DNA from: Prosthecochloris sp.
GTDB taxonomy: Bacteria; Bacteroidota; Chlorobiia; Chlorobiales; Chlorobiaceae
Direction: 5' to 3'
Length of the DNA stretch: 64,000 nucleotides
Assembly (NCBI GenBank): GCA_004028745.1
Contig: RAZP01000009.1
Span: 6,519-70,518 of the forward strand
In this document: positions 49,665 through 58,000 of the stretch, piece after piece
Numbering within the stretch: position 1 is the stretch's first letter
Layout of the letters: each line of letters begins with the position of its first letter
Program-made: the position numbers and the translations under genes
The notes under the pieces: model-generated
What the model was told of the DNA's origin: nothing
Database searches by the model: none
The model's input: only the letters and a program-made list of their open reading frames with translations

Positions 49665-50453
49665 GCCGATCGGTGCAGGAACGGATGCCGAAGGCTCCTT
49701 GGAAAGAAGGAAATCAGCAATCTCGTTGTAGGGCTTGACGCACTCTTCTTTATCCGCACTATCTTCCATCTGGAAAAGAGTTTTTCCGGCAAAACGGCTT
49801 TTGCGAATCATTTCATGGTAGGGAACCTTTGCCAGGAGCTTCGTACCTACCTTGTCGGCAAACTGTTCGAGCATGTTGGTCCCCCCCCCTTTGACATAGT
49901 CAACACGGTTGGCGACAATACCGGCAAGCTGCACCTTGTAGCGTGAGCTCTTCTGCTCGATAGCCATGCAGAGGCGGTTCGCAGCGAAGATGCTGTCGAA
50001 GTCGTTGGTGGCGATAATCACCGCATAATCGGCATAGGTCAACGGAGCGCTGAACCCGCCGCATACCACGTCACCAAGAACGTCAAACAGAATAACATCG
50101 TAACGGTCGTACACGCCAAGTTCCTGCAAGAGTTTGACCGCTTCACCAACTACATAACCGCCACAGCCACTTCCGGCGGGAGGGCCTCCGGCCTCGAGGG
50201 CGTCGACACCGCCAAAACCGGTCTGTATGATGTCCTCCTCAGTGAGCTCTTCATGGTGGAAATCAACCTCTTCAAGAGCCTCGATAACGGTTTTCTGCAA
50301 GGTCCCCGTCAGGGGAAAGGTGCTGTCGTGTTTAGGATCACAGCCAATCTGCAGCACTTTGGCGCCTTTCAAAGCAAGTGCCGCTGAAATATTTGCAGTG
50401 GTTGTACTCTTGCCTATACCTCCCTTTCCATAAACAGCAAGGATTAAACTCAT
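49626..50453 (-). CDS. bchL: Light-independent protochlorophyllide reductase, ATP-binding protein
   Basis: The product has 275 residues and is a NifH-like homodimeric ATPase. LAVYGKGGIGKSTTTANISA is the P-loop, and AGSGCGGYVVGEA and FDVLGDVVCGGFSAPL carry the two Cys that share the [4Fe-4S] cluster between subunits. It feeds electrons to BchN-BchB for D-ring reduction of protochlorophyllide in the dark and under anoxia. Last gene of bchN-bchB-bchL. Its 3' end is duplicated 1.8 kb away, beyond the restriction-modification pair. Confidence 0.97.
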   Translation of the reverse strand: MSLILAVYGKGGIGKSTTTANISAALALKGAKVLQIGCDPKHDSTFPLTGTLQKTVIEALEEVDFHHEELTEEDIIQTGFGGVDALEAGGPPAGSGCGGYVVGEAVKLLQELGVYDRYDVILFDVLGDVVCGGFSAPLTYADYAVIIATNDFDSIFAANRLCMAIEQKSSRYKVQLAGIVANRVDYVKGGGTNMLEQFADKVGTKLLAKVPYHEMIRKSRFAGKTLFQMEDSADKEECVKPYNEIADFLLSKEPSASVPAPIGDREIFEIVGGWQ

Positions 50454-50495
50454 GGCGACAATACAAAGATTAATATTAACAATACAGGAAGTTAC

Positions 50496-52094
50496 CTAAC
50501 CGCCCAGGGCTTCCTTGGCTTTCTTGAAAACCTCTGCGGTTATCGTTGTTTCACCGTTTTCACGGGCAAAATTCTCGGTGTTCTTACGAACTTTCTTGCG
50601 AACGAAAAACGGCACTTTCTTCAACATTCTTTCGGCATCGTGACTCCAAGGCATTCCATCGGTATCACCCTCGCCACCAGCCTGACTGTCACGTTCTGCT
50701 CCCTCAGAGGAAGATCCTGCTGCTGCATGTCCGTTGGAACCGGCAACTTTTTCCTCTTCCTCGTATTCCAGACCTGCGTCGCCGAAAAAGTCAATAAGAT
50801 GCTTTTCAAGCCCGAGCTTGCAGGAAGTGTATACCCGGTCGGCAAGTACATCCGCCCCCTCGAAACCAAGTACCGGGTAATAACCGATAAGATGATTTTC
50901 GATATGGGTGGGGGTTGAAATTACCATACAGGGAACATCGAGTTTGCGGCAGCTGTGCCTTTCCATTTGCGTGCCGCAGACCAGTTCGGGCATCTCATCC
51001 TCGATTTTTTTCGAGATCTCCTGGAATTTGTCCGTAATCATAAGCGGTTCAGGCAGATATCCTTCGAGCTGCTCACGAACCCAGTCGGCATGTTTTTTAA
51101 GGTAAGTACCTGCGCCGATGATCTGCATCCCGAGCTCATCTTTGAGAAACTTGACCACACCGACGGTATGTGTAGCGTCACCGAAAACAAAAGCGCGTTT
51201 GCCGCTGAAACTTTCCATATCAGCCGTGCGGGCAAACCACGGAACACCGCTCGGAGCGCTCAAGCCATCAAGAGAAAACTCGGTTAACGGCGGCATCTCA
51301 ACAGCCGGCAGCCCCTTTTCAGTGGCAATTGCGTTGAGCTGTTCAAGAAGTCCCTTGATCCAGTCAAGTGTCGGTTTCACACCTATCGGAGCTCCCAACA
51401 CTGACGGCATACCGAATTTTTCACGAAGGTAGTGCGCAGCACCGAGCCCCATTTCATGATAAGGGACAACGTTTACCCAAGCGGCAGGCATGTTGCGTAA
51501 ATCTTCGAGGGCTGCACCCCAAGGAGCAACGACGTTCACTTCCACTCCAAGCGTTTTAAGAATCCTGCGAAGACTGGTAAGATCAGAACGCAGGTGAAAA
51601 CCAAGAGAGGTAAACCCTAACAGGTTCACGCTCGGCTTTTCCGTCATAGTCTGCTCAAGGGAGTACCGTTTGACGAGCTCGGTAAACAATCCCTCAGCTG
51701 CCTCATGCTCCTGTACCCTGAAAGGATTGACATCATAGACCAGAATCTTGCCGGAATCGACTCTCGAATGCCTGGCAAGCTGTCCGATATCTTCCTGAAG
51801 AAGCGCTGTGCTGCAGCTTGGCGCAACGACAATGATCTCGGGATGATAGTGTTCATCGACCTGCTCCAGCGTACCCGGAAGACGTGAATCACCGCGGGCG
51901 AGATCCTGCCCCCTGACAACGCTGATGGAAAGAGCGGGAAACTCCGGAGTTCTTTCCAGCATGGTATAAGTTGCAGTTATGTAATCGTCTCCCTGAGGGG
52001 CATGGTACACCGTGTGAACGTTTTTCATGCTGTTGGTAACACGGCTTATCCCATGCAGAGCCGTCCCCTCATAGAGCCAGAAAGCTAAGCGCAT
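50496..52094 (-). CDS. bchB: Light-independent protochlorophyllide reductase subunit B
   Basis: The product has 532 residues and is related to NifK. LAFWLYEGTALHGISRVTNS opens the protein, EIIVVAPSCSTALLQEDIGQ and VNVVPYHEMGLGAAHYLREK follow, and RHSCRKLDVPCMVISTPTHI lies in the C-terminal Rossmann-like domain. A variable Gly/Ser/Glu-rich linker (about residues 450-480) leads to the small C-terminal PCP_red domain starting MPWSHDAERMLKKVPFFVRK. BchB binds the substrate with BchN. The gap to bchN is 49 bases and to bchL 42, one operon. Confidence 0.96.
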   Translation of the reverse strand: MRLAFWLYEGTALHGISRVTNSMKNVHTVYHAPQGDDYITATYTMLERTPEFPALSISVVRGQDLARGDSRLPGTLEQVDEHYHPEIIVVAPSCSTALLQEDIGQLARHSRVDSGKILVYDVNPFRVQEHEAAEGLFTELVKRYSLEQTMTEKPSVNLLGFTSLGFHLRSDLTSLRRILKTLGVEVNVVAPWGAALEDLRNMPAAWVNVVPYHEMGLGAAHYLREKFGMPSVLGAPIGVKPTLDWIKGLLEQLNAIATEKGLPAVEMPPLTEFSLDGLSAPSGVPWFARTADMESFSGKRAFVFGDATHTVGVVKFLKDELGMQIIGAGTYLKKHADWVREQLEGYLPEPLMITDKFQEISKKIEDEMPELVCGTQMERHSCRKLDVPCMVISTPTHIENHLIGYYPVLGFEGADVLADRVYTSCKLGLEKHLIDFFGDAGLEYEEEEKVAGSNGHAAAGSSSEGAERDSQAGGEGDTDGMPWSHDAERMLKKVPFFVRKKVRKNTENFARENGETTITAEVFKKAKEALGG

Positions 52095-52143
52095 ATACTG
52101 TTCCGTTTAGTATTCTTTTTCGCGTTGAAGCATTTAACCTGTG

Positions 52144-53406
52144 TCATTCGGCACTTGGCATAACCCCTTTCAGCCACACGGATTCGTCAAATTCCGGAAG
52201 GTTTTCCCGGCGTTTAAGCGGAGAAACAAACAGATTGGCAAGTGTAAAAACCCCTGACCAGCTGTGAATCGGCATAAGGGTAAATTCCATACTCCACTTG
52301 ACGATGAATCCGTTGCCCACGAAAGGGTTGGCCGTCATGAGAGAAGTTACGATCAGGTCAGGTTTTTGCTGCTTGATATCCTGCAGTTGACGATGAAAGT
52401 TGGGCTGCTCGACAACCCTGACACCCTCGAGTGCCTCGAGTTCACGGGCATGAAACTTTTTGTTGATATAGGCACTGCTGCATTCAACAACATCCGCCCC
52501 GACGTTTTTCAGGAAACGCGCAAGCGGCAGTTCCATCATGGTGTCGGCGGTAAGAAACACCCGCTTGCCTTTCAGCAGTTCAACCTGTCCCGAAATCCTT
52601 TCCCATGCAGCCTTTTCCCTCTCTATCAAATCAGCTTTTATGTCAAACATGGCTGCAAGGTCTTCCCAGAACACCCTTGTCCCTGTCGGGCCGAAAGGAA
52701 AGAGCGAACGCAGCATTTTCGAGCCCCGCTCACGGTTGAGCCGGGAGACAACTCTTGAAAGGTAGGGCTGTATTGGTGCCAATACGGTATCGGGACCGAT
52801 AGCAGGCAATTGGTCAAAACGATTTTCCGGAAGGAAGCCCCCCACCTTGATCCCCAGCTCCTCTGCTTCCGAACGAAGGTCATCGGCGATAGAGTCATTG
52901 ACCGAACCGATAAACACAACACTTTTCTCACCTGCCGGAGCTTCCGGGCAGAACGGCACCATGGCCTGAAGTACAGAGTCTTCAGCCTGTGTGAAGTTGA
53001 ACACAAGGCCGCTTGCCGGCACGAAAAGCACCGGAACTTCTGGAGTACTGAGTGTGCGCGCAAGGCCTTTGAAGTCAACCTTCATGACTTCAGGAGTACA
53101 TGAGGAAAGCAGAAAAATCACCGAGGGATGGTGGTCGGCCTTTATCTCGGCAATCACTTCGTCAAGATTCGGGTCCTGACGTGAAAGGTCTCCCTCCTCG
53201 ATCAGAGCTATACCAAAGCGCGGTTTTGCAAAAACCATCATACCAAGTGCATTCTGGAGAAAGTGCGCACAAGTATGAGTACCGAGGATCAGAAAAAAAC
53301 TGTCCCTGATTTTCTGATAGAGCCAGCCTACGCTGGCAAGGCCGCAAAAACTGTGGGTAACGTTATCTTCTTTGATTAACTGAGTTGTGCCCGGAACTGA
53401 CGACAT
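52144..53406 (-). CDS. bchN: Light-independent protochlorophyllide reductase subunit N
   Basis: The product has 420 residues and is related to NifD. The NB-cluster cysteines are in THSFCGLASVGWLYQKIRDS, FLILGTHTCAHFLQNALGMM and FLLSSCTPEVMKVDFKGLAR. The substrate-side helix near SAYINKKFHARELEALEG is present. It leads the bchNBL operon, with AGGAGG 9 bases before the ATG. In green sulfur bacteria this dark-operative enzyme is the only route to chlorophyllide, so the operon should be essential for phototrophic growth. Confidence 0.96.
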   Translation of the reverse strand: MSSVPGTTQLIKEDNVTHSFCGLASVGWLYQKIRDSFFLILGTHTCAHFLQNALGMMVFAKPRFGIALIEEGDLSRQDPNLDEVIAEIKADHHPSVIFLLSSCTPEVMKVDFKGLARTLSTPEVPVLFVPASGLVFNFTQAEDSVLQAMVPFCPEAPAGEKSVVFIGSVNDSIADDLRSEAEELGIKVGGFLPENRFDQLPAIGPDTVLAPIQPYLSRVVSRLNRERGSKMLRSLFPFGPTGTRVFWEDLAAMFDIKADLIEREKAAWERISGQVELLKGKRVFLTADTMMELPLARFLKNVGADVVECSSAYINKKFHARELEALEGVRVVEQPNFHRQLQDIKQQKPDLIVTSLMTANPFVGNGFIVKWSMEFTLMPIHSWSGVFTLANLFVSPLKRRENLPEFDESVWLKGVMPSAE

Positions 53407-53828
53407 GAAGTTCTTCCTCCTGAAATTTGCTGCCCCCGCATCCTTTCGGGTAACACCGTGAATACAGCTTCAGATTCTGCAACCGTCAAGCTTTGAATAT
53501 AAAGAATTGAAGATACGAATAATAGGTAGAAATGAAAACCTGTGAAAACCCCTCTTAACAAGAACTGACAGGGATTATCGATGCAAGCGGTGAGCCGGTT
53601 CGAAACAAGTAGAGGATTGTAATGATTTTTCACCGCTGCACAAGAAAGTATGAACTTGCTGTTTTGTCATCTAAAATACTATCTGACAGACACTGGGCGG
53701 AGAAATGCGTAACCGGTCGTTCTTGTATTATTCGATGATAGTGACGAAATTGGAAGTGCAGTGCTAACAATAAACAGTATCGACCCTCATCACCAATCAA
53801 TCCTCATGCAGGAAAGGAGATACCAGAA
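53407..53828. other. Divergent intergenic region between bchN and a secreted-protein gene
   Basis: About 420 bases with no gene, containing the divergent promoters of bchNBL (leftward) and of the gene at 53829 (rightward). I see the bchN ribosome-binding site AGGAGG near 53416 and AGGAAAGGAGAT at 53812-53823 for the rightward gene. No clear -35/-10 pair or regulator palindrome could be assigned by eye. Confidence 0.5.
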
Positions 53829-54242
53829 ATGAAACGCACTCTTTCAATCTCTTTGCCGTTAGTTTTGGCCGTGTTACTGAACATCGCCGCTGTGAACGTT
53901 GGTCAGGCAGCGTCACTGCACGTAGAATCAGTTGCCAGCCAGCGCATAGCGGCTCCCGGAAACGCCATGGAAGCTTCCGTCTACGTGGTGGTTCAGAACG
54001 ATATGGGCCTGGTCAGCGGCCTGACGCTAAAAAACTTCAATCTTCACGCCGAGCAGGTAGGAGCGGGCGGTGCTATCATCAAACCGGTCCGGGTTTACAG
54101 CGGCAGAAAAGGCGTTTATCGAATCGACCTTGTCCCCGGGGTCAAGGGAGCCACATGGAAAACCGGCGATTATGTCATATCAACCTCTGTTACCACAGGT
54201 AAAAATGAGGGGGCATCGGTAACCGTTATGCCCGTAAAGTGA
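53829..54242 (+). CDS. Small secreted beta-sandwich-like protein of unknown function
   Basis: The product has 137 residues. The signal peptide is MKRTLSISLPLVLAVLLNIA with cleavage after GQAA (about residue 27). The mature part begins SLHVESVASQRIAAPGNAME, alternates hydrophobic residues as in an Ig-like or beta-sandwich domain, and includes GVYRIDLVPGVKGATWKTGDYV. I cannot assign a family. A strong ribosome-binding site and a perfect terminator make it a well-expressed single-gene unit. It is divergent from bchN. Confidence 0.78.
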   Translation: MKRTLSISLPLVLAVLLNIAAVNVGQAASLHVESVASQRIAAPGNAMEASVYVVVQNDMGLVSGLTLKNFNLHAEQVGAGGAIIKPVRVYSGRKGVYRIDLVPGVKGATWKTGDYVISTSVTTGKNEGASVTVMPVK

Positions 54243-54280
54243 ACTCAGCGTTATCTTCTCCGCACATTTGCAGTCACTCG

Positions 54281-54312
54281 CGCCAGTCCTGAAATGCCAG
54301 GACTGGCGTTTT
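54281..54312 (+). terminator. Rho-independent terminator
   Basis: CGCCAGTCCTG and CAGGACTGGCG pair perfectly over 11 bp around AAATGC, followed by TTTT, 38 bases after the stop of the secreted-protein gene. Confidence 0.92.
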
Positions 54313-54399
54313 GGCTTTATACAAAAATCGGCAGGGGTCTGAAAGGCACGAAGAAAGCGTGGCAACTATGGGCTCGGACCTGAAGAGCCACCCATTCTC

Positions 54400-54541
54400 C
54401 GTTCAACCGAGGCGACCTTTTCGCCGATGGAAACATCCTTGTCCCTGCGGTCGTCGATCTTGATAACCGTATAGACACGTTGTGTTCCGGCTGTAAAAAA
54501 GTGCTCATGCAACCGTTCGGCAATTGCAAAAAGCTCGCTCG
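54400..54541 (-). pseudogene. Duplicated 3' part of the thiamine-binding protein gene
   Basis: 142 bases align without gaps to 60107-60248, the C-terminal half of the intact gene, at about 87% identity by eye. The minus-strand translation includes ELFAIAERLHEHFFTAGTQR and VYTVIKIDDRRDKDVSIGEK, against ELFALAEQLHEHLFSTGTQR in the intact copy. It has no own start and joins directly to a brnA-like start on its right, so it is a recombination remnant. Confidence 0.85.
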
Positions 54542-54597
54542 CGCATTTCACGCAACTCTTTATCCGTGTATCTGACGGTATGCTCTTTCTTCGCCAT
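54542..54597 (-). pseudogene. brnA-like antitoxin, N-terminal remnant
   Basis: ATG at 54597, with AGGAGG 7 bases upstream, reads MAKKEHTVRYTDKELREMRE, the usual start of BrnA-type antitoxins, and then runs into the thiamine-binding remnant; the frame stops at 54505 after 30 residues. The DNA-binding ribbon-helix-helix part is lost. Confidence 0.7.
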
Positions 54598-54703
54598 GTC
54601 GTGCCCTCCTGAATGATATTATAATTCTGCGGGCTTCTGCCCGCCATGTCCAAACTACGGCATAGAATTTCCTGTTGATTTTGGCCGTTGAGCGTGCCGG
54701 AAA
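54560..54703 (-). pseudogene. brnT-like toxin, C-terminal remnant
   Basis: In the frame ending at 54560 the end NRKFYAVVWTWRAEARRIII then SFRRARHGEERAYRQIHG matches the C-terminal half of BrnT ribonuclease toxins (RIISARKA...R.ERKAY). It overlaps the brnA start as in intact brnTA operons. Upstream the frame carries no BrnT N-terminus, so the toxin is truncated and dead. Confidence 0.7.
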
Positions 54704-54877
54704 AGAGGTTTTACGGCATTTCAGGCATAACTTCACACAAACCGAACCGTTGATAGAAAATAGGCAGTATAGTAAATTGTAAGTAAATTGGGAAAACAAG
54801 AACATAATCCCATTGGGAGCAACAAGGGACAGTAAAACTTATACGTATGCCGGATAAGATAACCACCAAAATGTGCT

Positions 54878-54903
54878 ATCCAACAGTATAAGTACTGTTG
54901 GAT
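54878..54903. promoter_or_regulatory. Perfect palindrome upstream of the helicase-nuclease gene
   Basis: ATCCAACAGTA and TACTGTTGGAT are exact 11-bp inverted arms with a TAAG spacer, 125 bases before the gene's start. With no T-run after it, an operator is as likely as a terminator for the leftward relics. No repressor gene is adjacent. Confidence 0.5.
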
Positions 54904-55028
54904 TCTTGAGCCTCAAGCAAAAACACAGTATATCTTCAGAATTCCGTGGAAAATCTGCACTACAGACAGATAATAAGTAATGTCCGCCAAAAAAATGAGA
55001 CCACATCCATTCAGCAAAGGAATTCAGC

Positions 55029-58000
55029 ATGAATGAAGGGGACAACAAAAACACAGATAAAATCATTCGGCTTGTCGAATACCTTACAGCCCTTGCCAAA
55101 ATCAACGCTAAAATTGTCCGTTCACTCGACGATTATAGAAAGGTATTTTGGATTCACGACATTCCTAATGAACCCAAATATTGCTTTACTCAAGCGTGGG
55201 GCCAAGAAGAAGAACATGACACTGATGTATGGATAGAAATCAAAAAATTCCCAGAGCCAGAACTTCCCAAAATCCCAGCAAAATGCACAGACTGGGTAAA
55301 AGGGGAAACGCTAAGGAATACAAAGGATCTTCCAGAACTGCATGATTCCATAGTTATTGAAAGTACTGAAGAGGATACAGAAACAGGGGAAAAATTCACA
55401 GTTGCTGATACGCTTTACATTGAAAATTATCCTGATGTTCAGCAAACATGGGACGATTACCTTGAAAAGCAATGGATACCATGGACGGAACTATATAACC
55501 AGTATGTCGAAGTACAAAAGGTTTATGCATCATTATTCCACATTTATCAAGAACAGCAAAAGCTTGGGGAGCAATACGAGCTTGTATTTTGTAAAGGCCT
55601 TTTAAACTGGAAAACTCCAAGTAGCCATGAAGCGAAAAGGCATATTATTATCGCCAAGGCATCTCTTGAATTTGAACCTCATCTTGGAAAATTCACCGTA
55701 AAACAGGCTATCGACGGAGATCAGGTTGATATCGAGCTTGATATGCTGGATGTCCAGGATCAACCTCAAAATGCCCGTCAATTAATTGAAATAGGCCGCA
55801 ACACTATCGATGCCAATCTCTGGAGTCACCCAGACATTGACTCGGTCCTTTCTTCTATAGCAAACTCATTGGCAGACAGCGGTCAAGGTGAATACCATCC
55901 TGACCGGATGAAACCCGAACACAGATCATTTACTAACAAACCAATTATTGAATATGCTCCTGCGCTAATTCTAAGAAAACGCTCGATGCGTGGTTTGGAG
56001 CAGCTTCTTTTATCAATCAAAGAACAGGTTCAAGCTGGTGAAGTAGTTCCTGATGAGTTTCTGGATCTTTGCGAAAGCCTTTCTGAGAAAAACGGAGAGC
56101 AAAGTAAAGACGGTACAACGAACCAGGGCCACCAAAATACGGAAGAGATTTATTTTCCCTTACTTGCAAACGAGGAGCAACGTCAAATAATACGAACCAT
56201 AGAGAGGCAGAAGGGCGTTTTGGTTCAAGGGCCTCCCGGTACGGGCAAATCCCATACAATCGCTAATCTCATTTGCCATCTTCTGGCTACTGGAAAACGT
56301 GTACTGGTTACGGCCAAAACACCACGTGCCTTGCAAGTTCTCCATGACAAACTCCCCTTTGAGATTAAGCCACTGTGTATAAATCTCCTTGGTTATGGCA
56401 CTGAAGAGAGAGAATCACTTGAAAGAAGTGTTTCAGGCATTTTGAATCGCCTTGACAGAAGAGAAGAAACAAATAACGGTAACCGAATACGGTCCCTTGA
56501 AAACCGTATCGATACGAATCGAAGAGATAAATCTGAAACCGATAACAAAATAATGGCGTTACGTGAATCTGAAACTTTCACGCATAATATCGCCGGCAAA
56601 TATTCTGGTACTGCTGCACATATCGCCAGAGAATTGCATAAAGACACAGATCAGTATGCCTGGTTCACAGACACCCCAAATCAAAAAGACTCTCTTCCCT
56701 TAACTCAGGAAGAAATTAATTGCCTATGTAAAGATATTGTCGAGATCGACTTGGAAACCGAAAAGGAACTAAGCCTTTTCTTGCCGGACTATGAGAAATT
56801 GCCAGAAAGGAAAGCTGTCAGAGCTGTTTTTCAAAAAGAATCAGAAGCCTTAAAAAAGGCAGAGGAATGGAAAGAAAGGCTTAACAGTCAAGAGGTAAAA
56901 GCGCTGATCCACGCTGGCAAGGATAAAATTGAGCCACTGCTTCAATATTTGGCTGATTTTTCCGCTGCAAGTGGAACCATGCGGCAACGGCCAATGCCAT
57001 GGGTCGAAAAAGCGGTCTATGATGTTTTGACCGACAGTGATACCCCGTGGAAAAAACTGCTGAGGCTCTCAACGCATCATACCAAAGGCCTACATGGACT
57101 TGCCACCCAAATTGACAATCTTGCTGTGAGTATCCCTCATGATATGGACAGGAAGAAAGTCCTCCATGATGCAAAATCTCTTAAAAATTATTTTGACTCA
57201 GGAGGAAGGGCCGGTGTCTGGCTTTTCAGGCCAAAGACAGTGCGAGAACATGGTGACTTGATCGGAAAGGTCAAGGTGGACGGACAAGATTGCGACAACT
57301 CGGATACCCTGCAAAAACTCATTAACTACCTAACTGTAGACCAGGAGCTGAACTATGTGTGGTCGCTCTGGGCTGGAAAAGCTGGTCGCCATGATGGCCC
57401 TTTCCCCTTACAGATTGCAGAAATAGATGAACTGCATGAAGCACTGGAAAGTATTATCAACTTGTATGATAAACGTGAAGACGTAAAAGAAAAACTCCAA
57501 CAGATTCCTGGTTTACAGGCGCCACGCTGGGAAGATAATTCTTCTATAAATGCTTTGACGGAAGACTGCCGGATTGTACTCGCTAAAATTGATTCCATCT
57601 CAATCAACAATGAAATAGTAGAGCTTCAAAACATTTTGGCCGATTTTGCCACACGAAGCAATGCACACCATATCAATGATCGTATCTTAAAGGCATTCCA
57701 GGAAAGAGACTCTGATCTATATTGCAAATTATTTGAAGAGGCAAAAGGTCTTCGCAAAAAAGCTGAAATCGTAAACCAAAAAAGGCAGTTGATTGGAAAA
57801 CTTGCAGAAGCGGCCCCAAACTTGGCAGGACATCTAGCCCGTTGCAATGAAGCCGAACTTTGGGCGGAACGACTCTATCAACTTCCTCAAGCGTGGGCAT
57901 GGGCTCAGGGCACTAACTGGCTTGATAACTTTTTAAAAACAGACCTTGACAGTCTTGAGAGACATTCAAAAAGGCTTGATGAAGAAACCAGAAATGACCT

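Noticed and set aside
49571..49792. Frame giving GKSSRLSEGGSE near the bchL end, repeated near 47800
   Set aside because: It is the bchL tail read in the wrong frame; the shared peptide only reflects the 40-bp DNA duplication.
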